In this document: piece after piece, positions 33,697 through 41,924 of the stretch
Layout: each line of letters starts with the position of its first letter
How positions within the stretch are numbered: the first letter of the stretch is position 1
From: an uncultured bacterium
Lineage (GTDB): Bacteria; Krumholzibacteriota; Krumholzibacteriia; LZORAL124-64-63
Length of the DNA stretch: 64,000 nucleotides
NCBI GenBank assembly: GCA_937864225.1
Contig: CALMJK010000009.1
Location: forward strand, 1-64,000
Reading direction: 5' to 3'
Made by a program: the position numbers and the translations under genes
Notes under the pieces: model-generated
The model's input: the letters and a program-made list of their open reading frames with translations, nothing else
Databases searched by the model: none
What the model was told of the DNA's origin: nothing

Positions 33697-35169
33697 TCAC
33701 AGCCCCTTCGCCACGGCGCGGAAATGGTGTCCGTAGATGGCCAAGGTGACCGCGAGGCCGAAGTGGGCGGGCCGGCGCACGAGCGTGGACGCCAGGAAAC
33801 ACCAGTAGGCGCGGCGGCCGCGATGGACGATGCCCATCACCCACAGCGACTTCAGCAGCGCCTCGATGTCGCGGCGGGAAAGGTGCACGCGCGGCCCGCG
33901 CGGCTTGTACTGCTGCAGGAAGGCCGTGATGCGCCGGTAATAGGCGCGAGGCTCGTAGAGCCGTTGCATCAGGCGCCGGTAGCCGTCGAGCAGGAAATCG
34001 CGGTCGAGCTTGGGCACGAAGTTGAGCGAGGCGCAGGTGTTGTCGCCCGCGCTCTCTCTGATCAGCCGGCGTTCGCCGACGAGCCGCTGGTAGAGACGGG
34101 TCTTGGGCAGGGCCGTCAGGAGGCCCACCATGGCCGTCACGACGCCCGCCTTCTGGATGAACTCGAACTGGCGCTCGAAGATATCCGGCTTGTCGCTGTC
34201 GAAACCGATGATGAAGCCTCCCATGACCTCGATCCCCGCGTTCTGGATCACGCGCACGGCGGCGTACAGATCGCGGCCGGTGTTCTGCGTCTTGCGGCAC
34301 TCGCTCAGGCTGTCCGCTTCCGGCGTCTCGATGCCGAGGAAGACCTTCTTGAAGCCGGCGTCCACCATGAGCGAGAGCAGCTCGGGGTCGTCGGCCAGGT
34401 TCATCGACGCTTCGGTGAGGAACGTGAACGGTGGCCGCGCGCGGCGTCGCCACGCGATGATCTCGCGCAGCAAGCCTTTCGCCCGCCGCCGGTCGCCGAT
34501 GAAGTTGTCGTCCACGATGAACACCGCGCCGCGCCAGCCCTCGGCCCGCAGCGCCTCGAACTCCGCGATCAGGGCGGCTGGCTCCTTGAGCCGCGGCACC
34601 CGGCCGTTCATGATGATGATGTCGCAGAATTCGCAATTGTAGGGGCAGCCGCGCGAGAATTGGACCGACATCGTGGCGTAATCCTGCATGCGGATGAGAT
34701 CCCAGCGCGGCGAGGGAGTGAGCGCGAGGTCGGGAAACCGCGCGGCGCGGTAGAGGGGTCGCACGCTGGCGCGGCGCAGGTCGGCCAGCAGGTCCGGCAT
34801 CAGCTCCTCGGCCTCGCCGAGCACGAAGTGCGGGATCTCCGGGAAACGCTCGTGACCCGTCGTGAAGAGCGGCCCCCCCGCGATGACCGGCCGTCCGAGC
34901 GCGGCGCAGCGGGTCGCGATCACGCGCGCCGATCCTTCCTGCACGATCATCGCGGTCAGGAAGACCCAGTCGGCCCAGAGGATGTCGGCGTCGCGCAGAC
35001 CGCGCACGTCCAGGTCGACGAGGCGCAAATTCCAATCGCGCGGCAACAGGCCGGCCACGGTGAGCAGACCGAGCGGCGGCAGCGTGGAGCGCTTCGACAC
35101 GAAGGGCAGGGCGTGCCGGAAGCTCCAGAACGTGTCCGGAGTGCGCGGGGAAACGAGCAGGATGTTCAC
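33697..35169 (-). CDS. B12-binding-type radical SAM protein (DUF4070 group)
   Basis: The 490-residue protein starts with a cobalamin-binding-like Rossmann domain (~1-150: NILLVSPRTPDTFW, VDLDVRGLRDADILWADWVFLTAM, VIAGGPLFT). The radical SAM core carries the 4Fe-4S motif RGCPYNCEFCDII (CxxxCxxC) near residue 168, DDNFIGDRRRA and VMGGFIIGFDSD. The C-terminal part contains the DUF4070-like PKTRLYQRLVGERRL and YYRRITAFL. The canonical DxHxxG of B12 binding is not seen, so cobalamin binding is uncertain. Relatives include lipid- and hopanoid-modifying enzymes, but the substrate cannot be named. The start is GTG with AAGGA 5 bases upstream. Confidence 0.85.
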   Translation of the reverse strand: MNILLVSPRTPDTFWSFRHALPFVSKRSTLPPLGLLTVAGLLPRDWNLRLVDLDVRGLRDADILWADWVFLTAMIVQEGSARVIATRCAALGRPVIAGGPLFTTGHERFPEIPHFVLGEAEELMPDLLADLRRASVRPLYRAARFPDLALTPSPRWDLIRMQDYATMSVQFSRGCPYNCEFCDIIIMNGRVPRLKEPAALIAEFEALRAEGWRGAVFIVDDNFIGDRRRAKGLLREIIAWRRRARPPFTFLTEASMNLADDPELLSLMVDAGFKKVFLGIETPEADSLSECRKTQNTGRDLYAAVRVIQNAGIEVMGGFIIGFDSDKPDIFERQFEFIQKAGVVTAMVGLLTALPKTRLYQRLVGERRLIRESAGDNTCASLNFVPKLDRDFLLDGYRRLMQRLYEPRAYYRRITAFLQQYKPRGPRVHLSRRDIEALLKSLWVMGIVHRGRRAYWCFLASTLVRRPAHFGLAVTLAIYGHHFRAVAKGL

Positions 35170-35265
35170 GCGATTCCTTTGGGGAGGGCCGGAAAGGCCT
35201 GTTTCGACAAGATAGCTCCGGCACGGTCCGGGCGGCAACCAGCCAGTTCCCCGCCCGATCCGAAC

Positions 35266-35295
35266 TTTCGCCCGCCCGCGCGCGTCTGATACAAT
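35266..35295 (+). promoter_or_regulatory. Candidate promoter of the selenoprotein-like gene
   Basis: TTTCGC (35266-35271) and TACAAT (35290-35295) are 18 bases apart. The -10 is good and preceded by TGA-like context, and the -35 is weak. It is located 55 bases before the ATG at 35350. Confidence 0.4.
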
Positions 35296-35349
35296 CGGAC
35301 GGCGGACGCGGGGCGCGTCCGGCCGGGGGGCGACGGCGTGGGAGGGAGC

Positions 35350-35850
35350 ATGCTCAAGGCGGGTGACAGAGCGCCCGAATTTCCGCTCGCGGACGGACAG
35401 GCGGTCCACACCTGCCACGGACGGCCGGTGCGGCTGGCCGAGCTCACGGCGGGCGGGGCGGCGGTGCTCGTTTTTCTGCGCGGCTTCGGGTGACCCTTCG
35501 CGCGCCGGCATCTCGTGCAGATGCGCGACGAGCACGCGAGGTTCGAGGCGGCGGGCGCGCCCGTGGCGGTCATCGTGCGCGAGCGCCCCGAGCGCCTGCG
35601 TGAACACTGGGCGGGGCTGCGCCTGCCGTTCGTCTGCGTGCCCGACCCCGACGGGCGCGTCGCGGCGTCCTGGGGCCAGCGATGGAACCTGCTCAAGCTG
35701 GGCCGCCTGCCCGCGCAATTCGTGGTGGCGCGCGACGGCCAAGTCGCCTTCGCGCACTACGCCCGCGACATGGCCGACATCGTACCCAACGCCGCGATCC
35801 TGGGCGTGGTCCATGGTCTCGGGCGAGCGATGGAGGGGACGGCCGGGTGA
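35350..35850 (+). CDS. Peroxiredoxin-like (AhpC/TSA_2) protein with in-frame TGA, candidate selenoprotein
   Basis: ATG at 35350 (preceded by GGAGGGAGC) opens a frame that meets TGA at 35491-35493 as codon 48 and then continues in the same frame to 35850, giving 166 residues if TGA is read through. Upstream is MLKAGDRAPEFPLADG and VLVFLRGFG; downstream is PFARRHLVQM, then PFVCVPDPDGRVAASWG and LGRLPAQFVVARDGQVAFAHY. All are typical of PRX_like2 thioredoxin-fold peroxiredoxins, in which RGFGCPFCRR is the active-site phrase. The TGA therefore replaces exactly the peroxidatic Cys; the second Cys is Ala here. A SECIS-like hairpin follows. Read as Sec, it would be a hydroperoxide reductase. A nonsense pseudogene is the alternative, but the 3' part shows no decay. 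Confidence 0.75.
35501..35527 (+). promoter_or_regulatory. Candidate bacterial SECIS stem-loop
   Basis: CATCT (35509-35513) pairs with AGATG (35519-35523), and GCGC-type bases below extend the stem (35501-35508 with 35524-35527, with bulges). The apical loop CGTGC begins 20 bases after the TGA and has G at its second position. Known bacterial SECIS elements need a loop about 16-37 bases after UGA with a G among its first two bases; this fits. Confidence 0.6.
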
Positions 35851-35860
35851 GACGCCGCGC

Positions 35861-36757
35861 CTAGCTCCCCTTGAGCGACCTGTAAACGATCTCCGTGAAG
35901 GCCGCCGGCGGGAACATCTTTTCCCCCCACGTCGCGTCCAGGCGCGCCGTCGCTTTCTCGGCGATGATCTCGGAGAGGTCCTTTCCGGCCGCGATCTCGC
36001 GCGCCACGATGTCGCGAAACTCCCGCAGCATGTCCCGGTGCGCCGCCAGCTGCGCCTTCGTGCCGAGGGGGCCGTGGCCGGGCACGACGCGCGTCGAATC
36101 GCCGGCGACCGCGACGAGGGTGTCGAGGGCGGCGATCAAGCCGTCGATGTGCCCGCCGCTGGAGATGTCGATGAACGGATAACCGCCGTGGAACCAGAGA
36201 TCGCCGACGTGGAGCACGTCGGCGCGCCGGAAGCGCAGGACGGCGTCGCCGTCGGTGTGCGCGCCCGGCAGGTGCCAGACGTCGACGGTCTCGCCGTTGA
36301 GGTGCAAGGTCAGCGAGTCGGTGAAGGTGACGGTCGGCAGGGCGGCGGACTCGGCGGGGGGGATCGTCTCGTCGATAATGGCGATGGTCTGACCCTTCTG
36401 CATGCGGTCGCGCACCCTTGCGTGTGCGATGATCGTGGCCCCGTCGCCGGCGAGGGCGGCGTTGCCGCCGACGTGGTCGAAATGCCAGTGGGTGTTGACG
36501 AGCAGCCGGCGGGGGCCGGCGCCGAGGGCGGCCACGGCCGCCCGCAGCTTCGGCGTCAGCTGCGCGTACTCGGAGTCGACCAGCAGGACGCCTTCGGGCC
36601 CGTGGCACGCGACGAGGTTGCCGCCGGCCGCGCTCAGCAGCGACACCCCGGGGGCGAGCGGCCGGGCCTCGACCCTGAAGCTCTCCCAGTCCTGAGCGAC
36701 TGCGGATCCGGGCAGGGGACACAGGCCGAGCACGACGGCCAGGAGCGCGCGCTTCAT
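35861..36757 (-). CDS. Secreted metallo-beta-lactamase-fold hydrolase
   Basis: The 298-residue exported MBL-fold protein has a signal peptide (ALLAVVLGLCPLPGSAVAQ) and zinc motif NTHWHFDHVGG (HxHxDH variant HWHFDH). HLPGAHTDGDAVLRF gives the third His, VLHVGDLWF the bridging Asp, and VVPGHGP the last His. The family includes glyoxalase-II-like, quinoprotein-relay-like and beta-lactamase enzymes, and the reaction is not determinable here. ATG 36757 was preferred over 36799 because the signal peptide starts there and GGAAGG lies 9 bases upstream. It follows a putative 27-codon peptide gene. Confidence 0.85.
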   Translation of the reverse strand: MKRALLAVVLGLCPLPGSAVAQDWESFRVEARPLAPGVSLLSAAGGNLVACHGPEGVLLVDSEYAQLTPKLRAAVAALGAGPRRLLVNTHWHFDHVGGNAALAGDGATIIAHARVRDRMQKGQTIAIIDETIPPAESAALPTVTFTDSLTLHLNGETVDVWHLPGAHTDGDAVLRFRRADVLHVGDLWFHGGYPFIDISSGGHIDGLIAALDTLVAVAGDSTRVVPGHGPLGTKAQLAAHRDMLREFRDIVAREIAAGKDLSEIIAEKATARLDATWGEKMFPPAAFTEIVYRSLKGS

Positions 36758-36795
36758 GGGCGGTTGCCTTCCGCTTGCCCCGGGGGGCGGGGGGC

Positions 36796-36879
36796 TCAAT
36801 TTCCGGCGATCATCAACGCGGTCAGGATAAGGATGAGCAGGAAAGGCGAAAGGGCAATCAGGAAACGATAGCGCCGCAT
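36796..36879 (-). CDS. Putative 27-residue single-helix membrane peptide
   Basis: ATG at 36879 opens 27 codons: a short basic start (MRRYRF) and a hydrophobic helix (LIALSPFLLILILTALMIAG) ending N-stop. It has positive-inside topology, as in small membrane proteins. A GGGGG run lies about 6 bases before the ATG. It stands 38 bases upstream of the MBL gene on the same strand, in a 384-base stretch (36758-37140) that otherwise holds only the subtilase leader. I recognise no family; it could be chance. Confidence 0.35.
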   Translation of the reverse strand: MRRYRFLIALSPFLLILILTALMIAGN

Positions 36880-37009
36880 GACGACCCCCACTTCAATCCT
36901 GTCTTTCGCGCAATTTATCGACCTCAAAATCATAGCACCCCGTCGGTCCGGGATGGGGCGCCGAATCTGAAACACTCCGGCTGCGCCTGTGTCCCCGGAA
37001 TGGTGGCGG

Positions 37010-37018
37010 TGGTATAAT
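37010..37018 (+). promoter_or_regulatory. Extended -10 promoter of the subtilase gene
   Basis: TGG followed by a perfect TATAAT (37013-37018) makes an extended -10 element in an otherwise GC-rich region. No good -35 is seen. It implies a leader of about 115 bases before the ATG at 37141. Confidence 0.5.
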
Positions 37019-37140
37019 TGAAGGCACCCCTATGGATGGCGCAGCGGCACCCCGGCTGGCACGCCCGCCCGCCGAGCGCCCGCTGCCTTGCGGCGTCGCG
37101 GGTCCCGCCACAGCGGATTTTCGTCCGCGCTGGAGGAAAA

Positions 37141-40100
37141 ATGATGACTTTGGGTCGCTTTTGCGTCGTTGCCGCCCTCGTCGGCGTTGCCGCCGGCGCG
37201 TGGGCGGGCTTGGCCGCCGCCGCCCAGATCGATCCCGGCTTGCAAGCGGAACTGGCCGCCAGGGCCGCCGGCGAGCGCGTGGATGTGCTGATGCTGTTTC
37301 AGGACAATTTCGATCTTGAAGCCTTGGACCGCGGCCTTGCGGGCGCGACCCCCGAGGCGCGGCGCGCCGCGGTGATCGCGGCGCTCAGGGCGCGCGCGGA
37401 CGCGGCGCAGGCGCAGGCGCGCCGGATCCTGGATGTCCAGGCCGGGGCCGGCCATGTGTCGGACACGCAAATCCTGTGGCTGGTCAATGGTTTGCGCCTG
37501 CGGGCCGACGCCGCGGGCGTGGCGGCGTTGGCTGCCACGAAGGCCGCCGCCACGCTCCTGCACGACAAGCGCTACGACATGCTGGGCGGCGCGCGCGCCG
37601 CCGAGGCGGCGCGGGTCCCAACAACCTACGCGGCGGCCGCCCCCACGGACACGGCCTGGGGCGTGAAGTGGGTCAAGGCAAACCGCGTTTGGCTCGATCT
37701 CGGCATCAACGGCGCCGGCGTTTTGGTCGGGCACTTCGACACCGGCGTCTGGCTCACGCATCCCGACATCGCCAACCGGCTCTGGGTGAATCCGGGCGAG
37801 ATCGCGGGCAACCGGGTCGACGACGACGGCAACGGCTACGTCGACGACGTCCACGGCTACGATTTCGGCAGTCTGGACAGCGACCCCAACGACGACGTGA
37901 CCGGAACCGCCGCCAACCACGGCACCCACACGGCCGGCACCGTCGCGGGCGACGGCACCAACGGCACGGCCACAGGCGTGGCGCCCGGCGCCAGCGTCAT
38001 GGTCTGCAAGGTGTTCGACACGACTGGCGGCGCGGCATTCAGCGCGATCTACGAGGCCCACCAGTACGCCATGGACATGGGCGCGCGGGTCTTCACCCAG
38101 TCGCTGGGCCTGTCCGGCGCCGTGCCCGTCTCCTTGATGATGGCCGAGCGACTCGACGCCGAGGCGATCCGCGTCGCGGGCATCGCCTTCTTCGTCTCCG
38201 CGGGCAACGAACACCTCTCCTACGACCCGCCCTTGGAGCTGGGGGTCACGGCCCGCGTGCCCGCGCCGTGGCACGCGGCCGCGATCCCTTGGAGCTGGCG
38301 CGGCGGCGTGATCACGGTGGGCGGCACCGCCTACAAGAGCAACGCCACCTTCGTGGCGTCGTCCTGGGGTCCGGCGGTCTGGGGCGACGTGCCCTTCTGG
38401 TACGACTGGCCGGCGCCGACGGGCATCGTCAAGCCGGATGTCGTGGCGCCGGGCCAGGGGGTGAATTCCCTGCTCAAGCCAGACAGCTACACCGGCGACA
38501 CCTGGAGCGGCACGTCGATGTCCTGCCCTCACGCGGCCGGCGTGGCGGCGCTCATGCTGCAACAGAACCCGACGCTTTCGCCCGCGGACATCGATTCCAT
38601 CCTGGAGTCGACCGCGCTGGACCTCGGTGCCGCCGGCAAGGACAACACCTTCGGCAACGGCCAGATCGACGCGCTGGCGGCCGTGGGGGCGGTGCCGCAG
38701 ACGCTGCTGCCGTACGTCGCGCGCACCGGCACGACCACGCATGACCAGAACGGGGACGGTTTTCTCGACCCGGGCGAGGCGGTGGAGGTGGTCGTGCGGC
38801 TCGCCAACAACAGCCCCGTCCAGGACGCCTTCAGCGTGACGGCCGGCCTGGCGGTCGCGCCCAACCCGTACGTGACCGTGACCGACGGCTTCTCGAATTA
38901 CTTCGACCTGCCCGCCGGGGGCGCCGCGGCCGACAACGCGGCGGATCCGTACGCGCTCATCATCGCGCCCGAGGCACCGCAGGGTTTCCTCTTCACGCTG
39001 CGCCTGACCATCGCGGCCAGCGGCGGTTACCAGGTTACCGAAGACTTCAAGTTCACCGTAGGCTGGCCCGAGTACCGCGACCACGACGCGGGCGCCGTGC
39101 ACCTGACCGTCACCGACCAGGGCATCATAGGCTACATGGACGACACGCAGCTCTTCGGCAACGGCCTGGGGTGGCTGGCGGAGGCGAGCGTGCTGTTCGT
39201 GGGCTCGTTCTGGGGCGGCACCGACCCCGCCTACGTCTGCAACCGTGACTTCAGCGGCGTGGAGGAGAACGGCACTCTGGTCGAAACCTACGAATGGGTC
39301 ACGACCACGACGCCCAGCGGGCGGGTCGCCGTGCTGGCGGGCGGCGCGGACCAGACGTACGAGGCGATCTTCAGCGACGCCGGGCACCCGGCGCCCCGGT
39401 CGATCCAGGTGACGCAGCGCAGCTACGCCTGGGCCGATGCGCCCTACGCCGACTTCGTACTTCTCAGGTACACGATCCGCAACAACGGAGCCGCGGAGGT
39501 CGCAAATTACCACGCCGGCGTGTTCTGCGATTTCGACATCGGCAATTCCTCGGCCAACAGCGGCGCGTCCGACGCTGGGCGCGGCCTGGCCTACATGTTC
39601 GAGAAGGCCAAGGAAACGCACGCCGGTGTCCAATTGCTCCATCCGAGCACGGCGAGGAATCTCACGTTCATCGACAACCCGATCTACGTGTACCCGGAGG
39701 GCATGATCCTCGACGCCGACAAGGCGGCGTTCCTGGCGGGAACGCTATCGTTGGCCACGACGACGACATCCGCCGACTACTCGCAGCTGGTGTCGGCCGG
39801 CCCATTCACGATTCCGGCGGGCGGCGAGCTCAACGTCGCCTTCGCCCTGCTGATGGGCGAGAATCTCAACGACCTGCTGGCCAACGCCGACGCCGCGCAG
39901 GCCATGTACGCCGCGACGCCCGTGGAGGACCTGCCGCCCGCGGCGCGGCTGCTGCTCGCCCAGAACAGCCCGAACCCGTTCAACCCGCGCACCGAGATCC
40001 GCTTCACGCTCGCGCGGGAAGGCCCGGTCGCGCTCGACATCTTCGACCCGGCCGGCCGGAAGGTGCGCTCGCTCGCCAGCGGGCCGCTGGCGCCTGGCGC

Positions 40101-40221
40101 GCACGCCATCGCGTGGGACGGCACCGACGAGGCCGGACAGCGTCTGCCCTCGGGCCTGTATCTGTACCGCCTCGAAGCCGACGGCAGGTCGCTCACGCGA
40201 AAAATGATGCTCGTCAAATAG
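37141..40221 (+). CDS. Secreted S8 subtilisin-family peptidase with FlgD-like C-terminal domain
   Basis: The 1026-residue protein has a signal peptide (VVAALVGVAAGAWAGLAAAA) and an I9-like propeptide region (~25-150). The S8 catalytic domain carries Asp200 in HFDTGVW, His260 in NHGTHTAGTV and Ser459 in GTSMSCPHAAGVAALM. Long beta-rich regions follow, and a C-terminal FlgD-like Ig module (~940-1026) starts NSPNPFNPRTEIRFTL and ends SLTRKMMLVK. It is exported and probably surface-attached or released to digest protein. The first of two adjacent ATGs follows GGAGGAAAA. It is monocistronic, with its own extended -10 promoter and a strong terminator 37 bases after the stop. Confidence 0.93.
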   Translation: MMTLGRFCVVAALVGVAAGAWAGLAAAAQIDPGLQAELAARAAGERVDVLMLFQDNFDLEALDRGLAGATPEARRAAVIAALRARADAAQAQARRILDVQAGAGHVSDTQILWLVNGLRLRADAAGVAALAATKAAATLLHDKRYDMLGGARAAEAARVPTTYAAAAPTDTAWGVKWVKANRVWLDLGINGAGVLVGHFDTGVWLTHPDIANRLWVNPGEIAGNRVDDDGNGYVDDVHGYDFGSLDSDPNDDVTGTAANHGTHTAGTVAGDGTNGTATGVAPGASVMVCKVFDTTGGAAFSAIYEAHQYAMDMGARVFTQSLGLSGAVPVSLMMAERLDAEAIRVAGIAFFVSAGNEHLSYDPPLELGVTARVPAPWHAAAIPWSWRGGVITVGGTAYKSNATFVASSWGPAVWGDVPFWYDWPAPTGIVKPDVVAPGQGVNSLLKPDSYTGDTWSGTSMSCPHAAGVAALMLQQNPTLSPADIDSILESTALDLGAAGKDNTFGNGQIDALAAVGAVPQTLLPYVARTGTTTHDQNGDGFLDPGEAVEVVVRLANNSPVQDAFSVTAGLAVAPNPYVTVTDGFSNYFDLPAGGAAADNAADPYALIIAPEAPQGFLFTLRLTIAASGGYQVTEDFKFTVGWPEYRDHDAGAVHLTVTDQGIIGYMDDTQLFGNGLGWLAEASVLFVGSFWGGTDPAYVCNRDFSGVEENGTLVETYEWVTTTTPSGRVAVLAGGADQTYEAIFSDAGHPAPRSIQVTQRSYAWADAPYADFVLLRYTIRNNGAAEVANYHAGVFCDFDIGNSSANSGASDAGRGLAYMFEKAKETHAGVQLLHPSTARNLTFIDNPIYVYPEGMILDADKAAFLAGTLSLATTTTSADYSQLVSAGPFTIPAGGELNVAFALLMGENLNDLLANADAAQAMYAATPVEDLPPAARLLLAQNSPNPFNPRTEIRFTLAREGPVALDIFDPAGRKVRSLASGPLAPGAHAIAWDGTDEAGQRLPSGLYLYRLEADGRSLTRKMMLVK

Positions 40222-40257
40222 CGCGGCGACCCGCGTAACGGGCGCGCGCCGCCACTT

Positions 40258-40290
40258 GAGCCCCCGGGGCGCCGGCCCCGGGGGCTCTTT
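40258..40290 (+). terminator. Intrinsic terminator after the subtilase gene
   Basis: A perfect 13-bp stem (40258-40270 with 40275-40287) closes a GCCG tetraloop and is followed by TTT. It is the strongest terminator-like structure in the window. It isolates the subtilase gene from resB. Confidence 0.85.
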
Positions 40291-40403
40291 CGCGGGAGCG
40301 AAGGCGCGCCGCGAGGCGGCGGGTTGGACATCGGGGCGCTTCGCCTGTTAATTGTTGCCGGCCGTCCGTCGGGGCGGCAGGGTGTCCCGGGTCCCTATCG
40401 CGG

Positions 40404-41924
40404 GTGGCGCCGTTGAACCGTTCAAAGCCCATCCCCACGCCGCACGCGCCGCACCGGTCCCCGTCGGTGTCGCGCGAGCTCTGGAACCGACTGTCGAACA
40501 TGCGCTTCGCGCTCTGGCTGCTGCTGGCCATCGCGCTGGGGGGCGTGCTCGGCACCGTCGTCAGCGACGCCTACCCCACGAACGTCCCGAATTGGGAGCG
40601 GCAGGCCGAGCAGAAAGCCGGCCCGGCCCTGTTCCCGGTCCTGAAGTTGTTCGGGATGTTCGATCCGTTCCGGTCGTGGTGGTTCCGGGCGCTGGTCGTT
40701 TTGCTCGGCATGTCCTTGGCGGCCTGCGCGCTCAAGCGGGCGCGGGGAGTCTGGCGGCGCGCGCTGTACCTGAGCTGGCTCGACCAGCCGCGCTTCTTCG
40801 AACGCTATGACCACCGCGCGACGCTCGCGAGCGGGGGCGACGATCCGCTGGCCGTGCTCGCCGCTCCGCTGCGCCGGACCCTCTACCGCGTGCAAACGCG
40901 CGAAGCCCCCGGCGGCGCGCGGGTGCTCGCCGCGGATCGCGGCGGCTTCTGCCGTTTCGGGCCGTTCTTGACCCACTTCGGGCTGCTGCTGCTGCTGCTG
41001 GGCGGCGGCGTGATGATGGTCTTCGGCCTCAAGACGATGCTCTGGCTCGCCCCCGGCGACACCGCCAGCGTCCTGCAGCTGGGGGATCACGGCCAGACCG
41101 AGCGGACGCTGCCGTTCACCCTCACCGTGCGCGATTTCCAGGTGGACCTGAACGAACAGGGGATGGTCAAGCAATACCGCTCCGACGTGACCGTGGCTCC
41201 CGACGGCGGCGCGCCGTTCGACTACGCCATCGAGGTCAACCGCCCGCTGCGGCACGCCGGCTACAATTTCTACCAGGCCAGCTATCAGCCGGCCTATGAC
41301 CGCGTCGCGCGCCTGACCGTCGCGGCGGTGGACACGGCCGGGAGCGAGCTGGGCCCGCGCATCACGGTGCGCCTGGGAGAGCGCTTCCCGTTCGACGCCG
41401 GGCTCGAGGCCGAGGCCGTGCGCTTCTTGCCCGACGCCCGCGTGGGTCAGAACGGACTGCAGAACGCCTCGCTCGATCACCGCAATCCGGCGTTCCTGTT
41501 CCGCGTGCTGCGCGATGGGCAGGAAATCGGCACGCAGTGGGCCTTCGTCTCGTTTCCCGGCATGCGCATCGGCAGCTTCACGGACGCGGGCCTAGCGGTG
41601 CGCGCGTACGATCCCGCTTACGCGACCGGGCTCGAAGTGACGCGGGCGCCCATGGCGAGCCTGGTCTGGGCCGGCATCGTGTTCTGCTCCGTCGGCCTTC
41701 TGCTGACCTTCAACATCACCCACCGTCAATTCTGGGCGCTGGCCGCGCCGGACGGACGGGGCGGCTGGTCGGTGCACGCGGCGGCGTTCACGAACCGGGC
41801 CTCGCTGCTTTTCGCCAACGACTTCCGCCGCTGGGCCCAGCGCTGGGCGAAGGATCCCTCGGTCCGCGACCTGCGCGTGCATCTGCCCGCGGACGCGAAA
41901 GAGATGAAGGAGACACGGACGTGA
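40404..41924 (+). CDS. resB: Cytochrome c biogenesis protein ResB
   Basis: The 506-residue System II (Ccs) component has helices in MRFALWLLLAIALGGVLGTVV, FRALVVLLGMSLAACAL and GPFLTHFGLLLLLLGGGVMM. A large extracytoplasmic domain (~200-430) follows, with VEVNRPLRHAGYNFYQASYQP-type ResB motif (NRPLRHAGYNFYQASY), and a last helix ASLVWAGIVFCSVGLLLTF. With CcsB/ResC it carries heme across the membrane and ligates it to apocytochromes c. The start is GTG at 40404 without a clear ribosome site; a later start near MRFALW is possible. It is coupled to ccsB by GTGA. Confidence 0.9.
   Translation: MAPLNRSKPIPTPHAPHRSPSVSRELWNRLSNMRFALWLLLAIALGGVLGTVVSDAYPTNVPNWERQAEQKAGPALFPVLKLFGMFDPFRSWWFRALVVLLGMSLAACALKRARGVWRRALYLSWLDQPRFFERYDHRATLASGGDDPLAVLAAPLRRTLYRVQTREAPGGARVLAADRGGFCRFGPFLTHFGLLLLLLGGGVMMVFGLKTMLWLAPGDTASVLQLGDHGQTERTLPFTLTVRDFQVDLNEQGMVKQYRSDVTVAPDGGAPFDYAIEVNRPLRHAGYNFYQASYQPAYDRVARLTVAAVDTAGSELGPRITVRLGERFPFDAGLEAEAVRFLPDARVGQNGLQNASLDHRNPAFLFRVLRDGQEIGTQWAFVSFPGMRIGSFTDAGLAVRAYDPAYATGLEVTRAPMASLVWAGIVFCSVGLLLTFNITHRQFWALAAPDGRGGWSVHAAAFTNRASLLFANDFRRWAQRWAKDPSVRDLRVHLPADAKEMKETRT

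Noticed and set aside
35515-35850. Short independent gene starting at the ATG inside the peroxiredoxin-like frame
   Set aside because: It would lack the first beta strands and the active site, has no ribosome site, and the upstream in-frame sequence is clearly homologous. Treated as part of the 35350-35850 gene with TGA read as Sec.
37018-37141. Longer N-terminus for the subtilase
   Set aside because: The added residues are basic, lack conservation and precede a good signal peptide that starts at 37141 behind GGAGG. The extended start also overlaps the TATAAT element.
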